From contig JASISA010000025.1 in assembly GCA_031771865.1 (NCBI GenBank), positions 1,860,001 through 1,924,000 of the forward strand: a stretch of 64,000 nucleotides of DNA. The letters run 5' to 3'. How positions within the stretch are numbered: the first letter of the stretch is position 1; every line of letters starts with the position of its first letter. The notes under the pieces were generated by a model. That model did not search any database. It was not told the DNA's origin and worked only from the letters and a program-made list of their open reading frames with translations. The DNA is from Nothophaeocryptopus gaeumannii. Lineage: Eukaryota > Ascomycota > Dothideomycetes > Mycosphaerellales > Mycosphaerellaceae. Positions 22,458-33,817 of this stretch are shown here, piece after piece. The position numbers and the translations under genes are program-made.

Positions 22458-23470
22458 CCGTAGCCGTGGTAGGACTGTCGAAACACATTGTGGCGGTCTA
22501 GCTGTGGCCAAAGCGCTTTGGGAGCTGCTCAACGCAATTCGATGCAACACCCGTCTCCGTTAACTATGTCGCTCATCGAACAAACACGCTTTGAAATCGT
22601 CACCGATGCATTTCGGTTCAAGTTGGATGACCAAGGGTGAGAGGGTCCCCTTGCCGTAGGTGTCAGCAACTATTTCAATCGTCCCCGTCAGACCTGCCAA
22701 TCAGATCGCTCACGAGATGCTCATTCATGGCTCAACCTTTCCAGCTGCATCGCTCATCCTCGCTGCAGCGTATACCAAAGGCCTTGGATAGATGGCTGAG
22801 AATCAAGAGGTAGAATGCTTGGCGTTGAATCAACACCAAGCGCTTCGTGCTTGGTCCTTTACGCGATGTGCCCTAGGCATCTCATCAACTTTCAGGGAGT
22901 CTATAATGACCGATCTACCACAACACCTTCTCCGCCAAGATGTCGTTAACTCCAAGACTTGAGTCCCTACATTTTGAGTGTTCAGAAATCGTTCCAGGGC
23001 TCCTATTGCGCATCACTGCGACATCGGAAGCAACATCTGCCTATAGATCAGAGGATCAAGGTCGCCGACGGGCTCAGGAAAATGAGCCCCTGTATTGTAT
23101 CGCAGTTGTTAGCGGCGGCGAAGGCCCGCGACGAGCGTGGATTGATGTGCTCAAAGTAATCGGTTGTACACACCATCTATCTTTGGACGCGTTCTATATC
23201 GAAGCTCTTCCTAAAGTGCGCCTCCAAGTTGGATCGAGTCAGCGAGGGCTTCAATGGACACAGAGGCTTGTGATTTGCGACTTCAGCCCGAAGAGCTTTC
23301 GATTCTGGGATTGTCCAAAGCTATTTCATGGAGCTACCTTGCTCGTATCGGCCGGGTTCGGCGACCTGTACGATGGATACAGCGTATAAAAATGCTCAAA
23401 CTCGCAATGAACGATGAATGAGACCTACCAAGTCTTTGCTTCTTGTATTGCATAGCTCTTTCATTTAATC
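22458..23470. other. Degenerate sequence between pseudogene and methyltransferase
   Basis: Protein-like patches occur without a continuous frame, for example IEQTRFEIVTDAFRFKLDD at about 22573-22632, followed at once by a TGA, and AHEMLIHGSTFPAASLILAA at about 22712 in another frame. A 149-codon frame (22940-23389, plus) starts MSLTPRLESLHFE but matches no family I know. This looks like the remains of a second decayed gene; its identity is undetermined. Confidence 0.35.
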
Positions 23471-24308
23471 ATGACGGTAAAAGACTCCTCGCCCTCTTTC
23501 AAGTCGTTCAACGACTGGTTCGCCTCTCGAGGAGTGGCCGAGCATGCCGCGCACCTGATTCCATACATCAAGCGTGATTCCAGGATCGTGGACGTGGGAT
23601 GTGGCATTGGCTCAATCACTCTTGATCTCGCTCGTCGAGCGCCAGATGGATATGTGCTGGGATTAGACTACAACGAGGGTACCTGCTCCTTTCCCCACCA
23701 CATAGGAGGGCCTCACTGATCTTAGACCAGAGGCAATTGCTACCGCCAAGGCCGAAGCAAAAGCCCAAGGCGTCACTAACGTCGACTTCATCCAAGCAGA
23801 CGCCACGGATCTCAGCCACATCGACCCAGAGTCTTTCGACATCTCCCACTCCCACCAAGTCATCGTCCACCTAGTTGAGCCCGTCAAAGCTCTAAAAGAG
23901 ATCCGCCGTCTGGTCAAACCAGGCGGCGTCGTTGCGATCCGTGACGTCTTCGATCGCCACATCACGCCTGACTTCCCTGCAAGTGAGAGGAATTGGGAGA
24001 TATACAGAGAGCTCTCGCGTAAGCGTGGTGCCAACCCGAATACCGGCAAGGTCCATCATGTCTGGATGCACGAGGCTGGGTTTGAGTGGGAGAAGATTCA
24101 ATTCGGGAGTGTAACTTGGGAGTTCGGTGGGGATAGGAAGATGATGTTCGCCGATGTTCAAGTTCCGTACTGGTCTGTGTTTGGTTATCCTGTACCGCCT
24201 GGGGAGGAAGAGTTCGTGAAGCAGTTGAAGAAGCAGTGGATCGAGTGGGCGACGTTGCCAGAGTCCAGGTTCATCGGAGTGGATGGTTGGTGCATTGGGA
24301 CGAAGTGA
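23471..24308 (+). CDS. UbiE/COQ5-type SAM-dependent methyltransferase
   Basis: Spliced CDS join(23471..23678,23731..24308), 261 residues. The 52-nt intron has a GTACCT donor, a CTGAT branch point and the acceptor GACCAG, joining DYNE to EAIATAKA. An earlier AG (23724-23725) would break the frame, which decided the acceptor. Class I methyltransferase motifs are complete: IVDVGCGIGSITLDLA (motif I, near residue 40), GLDYN (post-I), FIQADATDL, FDISHSHQVIVHL and RLVKPGGVVAIRD. The C-terminal part has RNWEIYRELSRKRGANPNTG, found in fungal ubiE-like enzymes acting on small molecules or quinones. Substrate unknown. The intact gene sits next to degenerate sequence on its left. Confidence 0.9.
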
Positions 24309-24585
24309 GTCGGATGACAAAAGACTCTGTGGGCGTGCTTTTCGCTCGACTGTCGTTAAAGGAAGCAGCGAGAGCAGAAATATACCTACGGCGCCAACTC
24401 GTTGATCGCATACATACAGCGCGAGCGCGAAGTCCATTGCGTTCAGTCTAGGCCATCGTGACCAAATACACTGACATGCTGAGTTATACGCATTAATGCC
24501 AAGACAGCCAATGCCTTTTCCTTGCCCGCCTCGCCCGCCTCGCTCGTCCTTCTCCTTTCTCGACAACATCATCGTGCCCGCAACT

Positions 24586-25218
24586 TTAAAACGGTGATCC
24601 AGCACTCCCACCACGCCAATCCCGTCCTCCACCATCCGCGCCATCACCAGCAATGACCAAACCCCCAAATTCCCTCCCCGGATGCTTCCTTTCAACATGA
24701 ACTCTAAGATTATCCTTCCTCGGCCACTTCTTTCCACAGTGATCAAATCCACCATACGGACATATATACCATTCCTTTGGTCCTACGGCCGGTACAGTTG
24801 AGTGTACGCTCTTTTGATGTCTGGCCAAATCGTGCGAGCTTCCGAAGCCGCGCTTTCCTGAACATTCTGGCGCGGGACAGATGAAGGGACGGGTGTGGAG
24901 ATGGCTGTGACGGAGAGTGGAAGAGGGGGTTTTGGAGAAGCGGCCGCAGATGGTGCAGTGTGTGTGGAAGTTGGGCTTCGACCTGGGTCGTTTAGAGTGT
25001 GGTGGCGGAGCGGCCTTGTGCGTGTCGTTGGACTGGCCATTGTTGTTGGAGGGGTCGTTACAGCTGATGGGATCCATCGCCATGGGGTTGTCGCCGTAGC
25101 AGGCCTCAGTGGGTTCGAGAGGATCTTGAAGTGAAAACGATTGCTTAAAATCTAGGTCTGTGTCCAGTAGGTCCTGCCAGCCGCACAGATCCTCGATGGA
25201 TGCTTGGTAGGAATACAT
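24586..25218 (-). CDS. C2H2 zinc-finger protein, putative transcription factor
   Basis: Single exon, 210 residues from the ATG of MYSYQASIEDLCGWQ; the frame extends a little further upstream but has no ATG. An acidic, Asp/Leu-rich N-terminus (DLLDTDLDFKQSFSLQD) could activate transcription. A basic stretch, HSKRPRSKPNF, could be a nuclear signal. Zinc fingers follow: CTICGRFSKTPSSTLRHSHLH (degenerate spacing), CPAPECSGKRGFGSSHDLARHQKSVH and CPYGGFDHCGKKWPRKDNLRVHVERKH, the arrangement seen in many small dothideomycete C2H2 proteins. The C-terminal tail is Gly-rich. The target genes are unknown. Confidence 0.82.
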   Translation of the reverse strand: MYSYQASIEDLCGWQDLLDTDLDFKQSFSLQDPLEPTEACYGDNPMAMDPISCNDPSNNNGQSNDTHKAAPPPHSKRPRSKPNFHTHCTICGRFSKTPSSTLRHSHLHTRPFICPAPECSGKRGFGSSHDLARHQKSVHSTVPAVGPKEWYICPYGGFDHCGKKWPRKDNLRVHVERKHPGREFGGLVIAGDGADGGGRDWRGGSAGSPF

Positions 25219-25784
25219 GATGAGACCAGGACGGAAGAAGGTATTGGGTGGACTTTGAGACGGTTTCTGGTTCAACTGAAAGAGGTGCGAGTCTTGATGG
25301 GCTCTGAACGTGAGCGCTCAACGACTTTTCTACTGTCTAACTGGGAACAATTTGACGGTCATTGCTACATGTTGTTCGCCAAATTGCTCGGCTGGACAGA
25401 CATCTTATCGGCTCTTGACAGCAGCTGCTCAGCGCAAGAACAGTGTCTGGCTGTTTTCCCATGCCGTTGAAACAATTTTGCCACAGGTGGGTGCATTTCA
25501 GCAGCCGAACAGCGGTATGCGAGATGGACAATTCATCCAATCCTGCAATACCTGTGCCCCTAGCTGACAAGAGTTGTACAAGTTGTCTATTGTCTACTGC
25601 TGACTTCGCAGACATACAGCCTTACTCTTTTGGAACTTGTGGCGTGTCGGGAAACGCTCCGACTGGAGCTCTGCAGACAATTTGTCTGCCAACGTCAAAA
25701 TGCGCAGCCTTGCGCTTTCACGGTCGCAGTTCCACCTTGACTCCATTTGCAACATAGTTCTTGCAATCGTTCTGCGATACATGC
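25219..25784. other. Intergenic region
   Basis: A gap of about 570 nt between the divergent C2H2 gene and the two-module zinc-finger gene, holding both promoters. Frames on both strands up to about 100 codons have no family features. A short upstream exon of the downstream gene could be hidden here. Confidence 0.4.
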
Positions 25785-28700
25785 ATGTTCTCTATGGACC
25801 TCACGATGGACCTCGTCTTGGAAGACGGAGGTAAAATTCTCGAAACCCAGCGTCGAGGCAGTGACGGGATCGAAACCATGAGCTGTCCTACATTTGGACA
25901 ACGCGCTGCAGACACAGACAAGGACCGAATCTTTCGAAAGGCAACTCGAATTCTTAAGGAGGAGGTGAACCGTGGGCTAGCTCTTCTTAAAGCACGAATA
26001 GTGCAGTTGGAGCATATACCTTCAGATGGTACCCTGCAAGGACCTCAAGAGACCGCAGAAGGAGATACGGCCTTCCCTCTCCGAGAGCTGTCCACGGAAC
26101 AACCTCTTTGTAGGTCTGAGGAAGCCACTTGCCAAGTTGAAGACTCCACATACGAAAATATACAGTCGCAAGACACTGGAGATCTCCAAGAGCAGGGGCT
26201 CGGCGTTTCACCGCACCAGGGCTTCGAATCAACGCTCCCAAGACCCATCCTCGGTGTAACGCAAGCCATACCGAGTTCTCGGAGACCTCGCAGATTGAAT
26301 CGCAGAAGCCTACGCTCATCAAAACTGCGTCGAAATGCTCCAAAGGAAAGGAACTGCCTGCGTCTAAAAGTGGTTCGTACAGGACGAGTGCAGAAGCGGC
26401 TCGAAGCTTGTGACTGTAAATATCAGCGAGCATTTAGCAGAGCAGATACAAGTCACAAGATGAGTCCTCCAAGACAAGGACCAGCTTCGAACGACTCAGC
26501 TCCACGACCACTGCCCGTCAGGGAGGCAACAGCCTATACTCAAAATGCAGACACAGAGTCCGGACACATGCAACCTCCAAGTCATCAAGCAACGCGTCAT
26601 ACCGTTCCTGACCGTTCTCGGGCATCCTCCAGCAAGCGGCCTCGTGAAGAAGATTCAGATAACAACAGGCCTCCTGCAAAACGCCGGGCACACTCGTTTG
26701 CAGAGCTCAGGCAAGAGCATACCAAGTTTCCTTGTGTGTTCCAAATCGGCGAACCGAATGCCTACCCGGATTGTCGCAGAACGTATACATATATCTCGCA
26801 GTTAACGTATGCCCTCTCTGGCTGCCAGCATCGGCGGGAAGCTTAGCTAACGCATTTTCAGGAAACATCTTGCAAGCGAAAAACATCATTTCTATGTTTG
26901 CCATTCTTGCTTTACCCGATTCGAAAGCGAATTCGAGCTCTCGCGCCACAGAAGCTTCGCGCCTTGCTCCAAGGCCTGCGAGAACAGTGCGTGTAGGCGA
27001 CACCGCTCGTCTAGCACGCCTCCGATACGCACGTGCGATTGTATAAAGACGGCAGAACAGCAATGGCTTGAGCTGTTCAGAATTGTCTATCCGGACGGCG
27101 TGGCACCCGACCTGTCTTCACTCAACGCACAACAACATCAAGGTGATCCGGATTTCTCTTCTCTCTCTTCCTCGTACACGCATGACAGCCTGGATTGGAG
27201 TCAATACATACAGCCATATATGTCGACAGATATAATTTGCAGTTTCTCAAACGAGTTGGCCGCTGGTTATGAGGATTCTGCGTATGGCAGCGCAATGCAC
27301 AGTGTCAGTGAAACTGTCGGCAAGCAGGGGGCGAATCCTCCACGCCAGGATCTCACACAGGGTGCAATGCGTGCACAAGACAATACGAGTCTGAACACAC
27401 ACCGCTGGGGAGAAGATCTGGAACACGAGCAGTTCTTGCTCGACATTCTTCCCGATCATCTTCAGCCTGTGCAATACGCAGTTCCGCGAATCAGTGGCGC
27501 TGTAGTCAACAACCCGGTGCAGGAAGTCCGTTTTCTAGAGCAGAGAATCTCGCAGCCCAATGCGAGAGAGCAAGATCTTGAAAAGACGCTCAGATTGGTG
27601 TGGCGCGCATTGGTCAACATTGATTCTCCAGATGCAAGACCGGACTCAGCATTGCACAGAAATTTGATTGAGATTGCTCCGGACGTCCTGGAAAAGGACG
27701 TAGCGGACAATCACGATATCAAATACCAGAGCATTGTGACAAGCGAACTCCAGAGTCGGTCATCTGCAACCACCACACATCTTATGGCGACAGTCGAATC
27801 ACCTCCGACAGATCTTGTGGATCAGATGAAGCCTCAAGCTTGGGATAACAGTCGCTCACGCCTGATGGACATCATTCCTGATCATCCAAGCTTGAAGATC
27901 GAAGAGAAAACGACAGCCAACCTCGACGAGTATCAGGAGAATGAGCAGCTGCAACCGAGAAAGGATGCTTCTGGTGCACCCCTTTCTTGCATGGAATGTA
28001 AAGTTCGCTTCTCTCTTGACGATCTGGCTGTGCATCTACGCGACCCATTATCATCGTCGTGCCGAATGAAGTACATGACACAGGTGATGGATATCATCCG
28101 GCGGGGACTCAGAATTTGTCAACTTCCCACGCGTGCAGGTGTCGATCTGGAGACTGGCTCTGACGACGAGACAGAGACTCTCTATTCGGATGTGACTCCC
28201 AGTCGATCTCCATCACCGATCTCAACGGTATCCGAAGGCTCAGACAGCTACTTGCACGAAGATGCCCATGCGCCTTTAAATTTCGATGGTTACGAGACTG
28301 CAATCTCTGGTGACTCTTGTACGGTCGGCCAGCATCCGCCATCGCATCAGACTTTTGGGACTTCGTCTAATGAAACGGCAAGCGGAGGTGCCAGCCGAGG
28401 CCGCTCGAAACGCAAAGCTCATGGTTGCCCTGATCAAAACGCAGATGATGCCAATCCAACTACTAAGAAGGTTAGGGCAAATCCGTACTCTGTGAAAGAA
28501 GAAGAAGGGTTCGAGTGCGTGTATTATGTTTTCCAACTGCGCACAGATCCTTCGGACAGCAAGAAGTGGGAACACATATCCTGGATGCTGTAAGTTGCAA
28601 GTGATGGGCTTTGAACACTATGAAAGGCATCAGCTAATATGTGGAAGTGATCACATTGCAAAAAAGCATAAAATTTACATTTGCAAGAAGTGTTATTGCA

Positions 28701-29608
28701 GGTTCACGACTTCCTGTGAGCTGGACAACCATACTAAGCATGGCCAAAGCCCCTGTGTGAAGGCCTGTCTGGATTTGGACTGCAAAAGATGGGGTCATCC
28801 CTCCATATTCATGCAGCGGCCGTGCGACCATATCTTCACAGATGATGATCGATGGCGAGCTGCCCTCGTTTCCGTCAGTCGCCCTGCAATAGCTGTGGAG
28901 ACTCCAAACCAAGCAACAGCTGGACACGATCTCCTAAATTTCGTTGGCGATATCGACATAAATCAAATCCATAGAAGCGACCTCCAACAGCAAGTGCGAG
29001 CGGTTCCAAATACTGCATTCGAAGCTTTGAAACACATGCCTCCACCACCGGTACGGAGTCTTGAGGACCTTGCTACTATTCATGAGGTACAGACGCAGCT
29101 ATCTCAATTCGAGCAAGTCAAGCAGCAGCTTCTTCAAGCAAATGAAGAGCTGAGACAGACCCTGGAGAGGCGTGATGATCTGCTAAGGTCTGCTTGCCAA
29201 GAGCTCATGGCTGATGGCCATGTTTCTATCATAGAAGGGGGAAGCCTTCGCCGTTCCATGATCCGAGACGCCAAAGAAGTTTTTCTCGATGTCATACGGC
29301 GAGCATATGGCACACGTTCTCAAAGACATGACAATTCCTACCAAGGACAGGGTACACTCACTCCTCAAGGCTCAAATAGCGTAATGAGCACTCCCATCTA
29401 CACTTCTGGCCAGCAAGCTCCGATACAGTGCATGCCGACACCCCCATATGCTCCCGATATGCGTGCTCCCCTAGCTCGTATACCAGAGCTTGGTGAAGCT
29501 GGGCCATCAAACTTCAGCAGTTCTCCCAATCAGGGATTAGATAAGCACAGTCACGACCAGGACGATGCGAATTTGGATTGGGCGTTGCTGCTAGGAGATC
29601 AAAGTTGA
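25785..29608 (+). CDS. Large protein with two copies of a fungal C2H2-like zinc-finger module
   Basis: Spliced CDS join(25785..26806,26862..28589,28648..29608), about 1236 residues. Both introns (55 and 58 nt) are phase 2 with GTATGC and GTAAGT donors. Each intron lies at the same point of a repeated module: FPCVFQ...YISQLT|KHLASEK then YVCHSCFTRFESEFELSRH, and FECVYY...HISWML|DHIAKKH then YICKKCYCRFTTSCELDNH. Each module has Cys/His ligands and a second cluster (CSKACENSACRRH; CVKACLDLDCKRWGH). Each is preceded by a basic, disordered nuclear-signal-like segment (SKRPREEDSDNNRPPAKRR; GRSKRKAHG). The module belongs to a widespread family of fungal zinc-finger proteins of unknown function, usually with one copy. 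A coiled coil (QTQLSQFEQVKQQLLQANEE) lies near residue 1060. The start is the first ATG in frame; an upstream exon is possible. Confidence 0.78.
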
Positions 29609-29778
29609 ATGAGATTTTGACTTGAACGACGTCGCGCTCAATGAAGCTACAGCATAGGTATACTAGCATTAAGGACATCATCGATCTCATCACGAAATGT
29701 CACTACCCGCACGGAACTTCTGTCGTGGCCACAGAGCTAAATGATAGAAAGTCTTCACACTGAATCCACGCGCAGCCT

Positions 29779-30575
29779 CTACTTCGGCGTGACACACCAC
29801 CCCTTCCCAGCCTCATATAGCTCCCTCAACCCCTCCGCACCCCCCAAATACCTCTGTCCAGCTTCCTCCCCACAAAGAACAAGCATATGCGCACTCGCCA
29901 AAATCACCATATCTCCATAGCAAGGCTGACTCCCCAAAATGAAAGGCCCTTGATCCTTCTTATGATTCTTCAACACCTTCTCTAACAGCCCGAACCCTTC
30001 CTTCGCTGTGGTCCAACCTTTCTCTCCGCCGTCGTCTTTTTCCAGTTGCGATAAGGATTTACCGAATCGTTCCGCCCGATCCTTCTCAAACCATTCAATA
30101 TCCTCCTCCACAAGCACCCGACTCGGCAAGAGGGGGCCAAAAATAGCAGCGATAGGAGGAAACAATTTCCCCATCGCAGCTTGAATCTCCTCTAATGGAC
30201 TCTCCTCAAGCCTTAAACTCGGGTTCGGTTTCATCTTTTCTAATACTGGCGCGATGAGTGCGGAATCCATAATCAGACTCCCATCTGCGAATTTGACGGC
30301 GGGCACCGTGTAGTCTGCCCATGAGCCAGGAGGGTTCTTTTCAAAACCGGTCTTCGACAGGGTTTCTGCGAGTTTGGTGTAGGGGACCCATTCAGTTTTG
30401 TAGGGGATTTGTTTGTAGTTGAGGGCTATGCGAGCTGGAAAAGAGAAGAGATTGAGGTTAGTGCATTGATTGGGTTGAGGATGTTGTGGATGAATGGCAT
30501 ACTTTTGAGGGCATTAGCTGACCAGCTTTGACATGGTTCTCTGCTCGGGAGATCAAAGAGGGTGATTTCAGACAT
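29779..30575 (-). CDS. Glutathione S-transferase-like protein
   Basis: Two exons, 30575-30503 and 30434-29779, 242 residues. The 68-nt intron (GTATGC donor, TTTTCCAG acceptor) joins ANALK to TRIALNYKQ. The N-terminal thioredoxin-like domain (MSEITLFDLPSREPCQSWS, then IPYKTEWVPYTKLAETL and VPAVKFADGSLIMDSALI) contains the glutathione-contacting V-P and D-S region, followed by an all-helical C-terminal domain ending in GDMVILASAHML and WCVTPK. This layout is that of a fungal GST subfamily with a cis-Pro-type VPAV loop. It probably conjugates or reduces with glutathione in the cytosol; the substrate is unknown. The position of the active residue (Ser or Cys in PCQSWS) cannot be settled from sequence. 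Confidence 0.85.
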
Positions 30576-30953
30576 TTTCGAAAAAAAAGTATGTAGAAGT
30601 TTGGCCTGATTTGCAGTAGTTGACGGTGAATATTGCGAGACGAGCTGTTTTATCTATGATTGTCAGGTTGGCCTTTAGATACGAAGCAAGGTTAGAAACA
30701 AAGTCAGCAGGCAGGAAAATTGCTCCTCGTTTCATGCAATGTACATCATACCGCTTTACCCTCAGTGGAGCTCTACTGGACCCTTGGTCCCGCAGGAGCA
30801 ATCCATTCGTATCACATCATTGGCTCATGTCCGACCGCAGCGGACAGCTAGTCCGCGCACCACCAGCTTCACTTGGCGTGCTTACAAAGGGTAACACAGT
30901 GTGTCCATACCAACCCCAACTCTTGGAGGTCTCGTCGACGGACCGGACGAGCT
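30576..30953. other. Intergenic region
   Basis: A short gap between the start of the GST-like gene and the end of the hydrolase-phosphatase gene. It has a 122-codon plus-strand frame overlapping the phosphatase 3' end, without family features. Confidence 0.4.
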
Positions 30954-33137
30954 TCAGCCTACTACCGTTCCTCGTCTCTCCATCTTGACCGCATATCTTA
31001 CAAACAACTACAGAAATGTTAGCGTAGACTCATCCAAGTCTGAGACAACGGTAAGACACTACGTAGGACAACGAACGTCCTCCGTAGGTCTAACCTAGGT
31101 ACTTACTTCATTGACAAAGTAGTCGTGCTTGATCCCTGGAGCTCGCTTCTGGCCGAATTCCTCGATTGCATCCTGCAATCTGTACCCGAGCTTCTCGACA
31201 AGGTAGCACACGATGAAGAAGCCTGTGCGATTGAAGCCATAGTGGCAGTGAACGCCAATCGTGGGATGTGATCTTCCCTCTTCAGTCGCTTGCAGCTTGG
31301 GCAATAGCCTCAGCCCGTCAATCAAAGCAATGAACTGCTCAACCTCGTCCGCGGTAGGTGGGAGCTTGGACACAGTCGGGAATTTGTAGTACTCGACGCC
31401 GCCGTCCTCAAGCCCGTTCTTGTCGTAGACAGGAGTATCGAGGCTGATGTCAACAACCATGGCCACTCCATCTGGTAGCACCTTCCAGCTGTACTTCTTC
31501 ACAAATTCTCTCGGGCAGTGCACTTCGTCGATCTCACGCATTGTCTTCAGAGCCCGGAAGACACCAGCGATTGGTTCCGAGCATGGAGCAATGCTTTGCC
31601 ACTTTCTCAGGTTCTTGACGTCCCACTTGCCACTGGTGGTCAAGTGTTGCAGTTGCCAGCCGGGCGAGAGGCGCTCGTCGACGTGTTTCGCCAGAAAGTT
31701 CTCAATCAGACCAGAGAGAATCCGAACATCTGCGGTGGCATAGAGAAGGCCATGAGATGCAGGCGCCGGGAAGGTGGTCGTCTTGAGCACTTGCGAGTGT
31801 CTGGTCGATCGGTGCTCTTCCTGAATCGCAGACCCTTTGCTGTCCACGGCAGCTTCGGTCACTTTGGTGTTTGTTCTGGCCAGCTGCTCCGATGCAATCC
31901 CGATATCTCCAGCGACCGAAGGAACCGTCGATTCCTTCGTCTGATCTGGAGGAAATGCGAGCGGCTGAGAGCGCGCTGCTTCGGAGTTCTTTACCTCATC
32001 GCCTTCCACCTTACTGTCGTTTCGAGGTGTGGTCCTGTCGGCGCGATTGTGCGTCAACCAACTTGCGATCTGCTCGACTTCTTTCGGAGGGGCGAGAGTA
32101 TCGTTTTCGGCTGCCACCAAGAACAACGGTGTCTTCATCCCACTCCAAATCCTCTTTCCGAGCAAGCTCTCCTCGCCTTGCTTGACCGCTTGCCTCTCCT
32201 GAGTAGCAAGAGCCATACAGATCCGCTGAAACACGCCGGATTTGGATTGCTGATTGAAGCGAAGCTGTAGCTTTCTCGTCTCGATGTCTGCATCTGTACC
32301 GACCACTCGCGATACACTGAGACTGTCAGTACCACCGCGCCGGTCAGCCATCCTGATGAGGTCAAACACAGTAGATGGAAGGTAGTTCATTCGCTTGATT
32401 CCGAGGAGATCTTGCTCCGACAGTGTACTAGAACGCGGGCAGATCGCCACCATACCAAGAACGATGTCGGAACAGAGATGAGCAAGAGGAGAGCTGGATG
32501 ATGCGAGTAGAGCCAATATCGAACACCCCATGCTGTGACCGATCAAGACAATCTTTTGGTCAGATGCCTTGTCGCGAAATCGATCGATGGCGCAGTGCAG
32601 TAGCTCGGCAAAGGCTGTGGTCGTATAAGCCTCGATGTTGTTTGGCTTGAACGTAGACATTCCACAACCAGGCAAATCAATCGCAAGGCATGGCGCATGC
32701 TGAGTCATGATGGTGAGAAGAGGACTGAATTGGGCGACGGAACCTCCAAGGCCATGCATAAAGACCAATAGAGGTATGTCTTTTGGGAGCTTCTGCGCCT
32801 GAGCATGCTCGCTGTAAAACGTGCGAATTCGAGGGTAGACATGGCCTGACGGTGTTGCGTATCGCTCATATCTTGTGCCTCCCTTCAAGAGTCCCGGGTC
32901 GGTCGAGGCAGCTATATCACAGTTCAGCGAAGTCGGCATAGTAGGTATGAAAGGAAACGTACCATCTTGTATCTTCAGGCGAGCAAGCACTTCAAAGCGC
33001 CGAAGAGCCCACCAGCCCAAGCCCGCAAGACCAGCAAGGCTGGTTACGAGGCCTGCAGCAATCCATACTCGTGAATTGAGTGCCGCAATGTAACCTTGCA
33101 ATCGGTCAGGTAATGTGCCCCGAAGAGTGTGTGCCAT
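30954..33137 (-). CDS. Fusion of alpha/beta-hydrolase and dual-specificity phosphatase
   Basis: Three exons, 33137-32963, 32911-31107 and 31007-30954, 677 residues. The first intron (51 nt, GTACGT donor) is a stop-free multiple of three; the last (99 nt, GTAAGT/TGTAG) adds the 17-residue end LFVRYAVKMERRGTVVG. Order: an N-terminal membrane anchor, residues about 22-45 (WIAAGLVTSLAGLAGLGWWAL), and an alpha/beta-hydrolase with the oxyanion HGLGG, nucleophile elbow GHSMGCS and a late acid in AAENDTLAPP. A Ser/Thr-rich linker of about 90 residues is followed by a C-terminal phosphatase with P-loop HCHYGFNRTG (Cys-x5-Arg) and general-acid region. Hydrolase-phosphatase fusions occur in Pezizomycotina but have no described substrate. 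Both active sites look intact, so both activities may be real. Probably membrane-bound, facing the cytosol. Confidence 0.9.
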
Positions 33138-33817
33138 CGAAGTGGAAACGAATCAGAATGTGGTGCTATGGCACTCTTGTGCGATCTCGCATTATCGGCA
33201 GGCGATGGAGAAGACGAGGTTGGCAACCAATGAGATGCTGAGAATGAGAATGTGCTTCTTCTGTGGATGTGTACGACTTCAGAAGTGGAAGGGTACTTGA
33301 TCGGGCAGAACAAAGCTGGGATGTTTGCGACTCAGGTATGAATCACACGTAGCAGGTGAAGTTGTTTGCTGCTCTACAAACGGCAAGGTAGAATCGGACA
33401 GAAAGAAGGAACGGGGCTGTCCAGCAGCTTCTGACCTGTCTGCCTCCAAATGTGCGCGCAGTCGAGGAGTAAGTCAGTCAAGTCGAGAGGAGTTGAATTT
33501 GCAACATCTCGCGCAATGGTTGGCAATGTGTTGCTGTTGTTGTTGTGGTTGTTGTTGTTGATGAAAAGTGAGACAAGGTCGAGTGAGAGGAAGTCGAGAT
33601 CCGTGACTTCATTTTGGCCTGAGGCACACATATCCTCAAAAGTGCACCCTCGCTCGGTCGTCCCCACCTCCGAACAGTTTTTCCGGCCGAAATCGAAATC
33701 CGCACTTGCATTTCTTCATTTCGCCCTCCTTCGAGAAGCCAGACACCGCCGTCGCCAACACCACGCCGAACGCTCTTTACCGCCAACCCACCGAGAGCTA
33801 CCTCCAATACCATCAAA
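33138..33817. other. Divergent promoter region with TTG repeat
   Basis: This is a divergent promoter between the hydrolase-phosphatase gene and RPS19. It contains a TTG/TGT trinucleotide run (listed separately) and a CT-rich leader (33715-33817) directly before the S19 start, which is typical of ribosomal-protein genes. Frames here are short and unsupported. Confidence 0.5.
33529..33560. repeat. TTG trinucleotide repeat
   Basis: An imperfect run of about ten TTG units (with one GCT and one GTGG interruption) in the promoter upstream of RPS19. It would read as poly-Cys/Leu/Val or, on the minus strand, poly-Asn/Thr, so frames across it are artefacts. Confidence 0.85.

Noticed and set aside
13174..30575. 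Secondary-metabolite gene cluster (LaeA-like and UbiE-type methyltransferases, ABC transporter, GST)
   Set aside because: No polyketide synthase, NRPS, terpene cyclase or P450 is in the window, and the genes are spread over 17 kb with unrelated genes between them.
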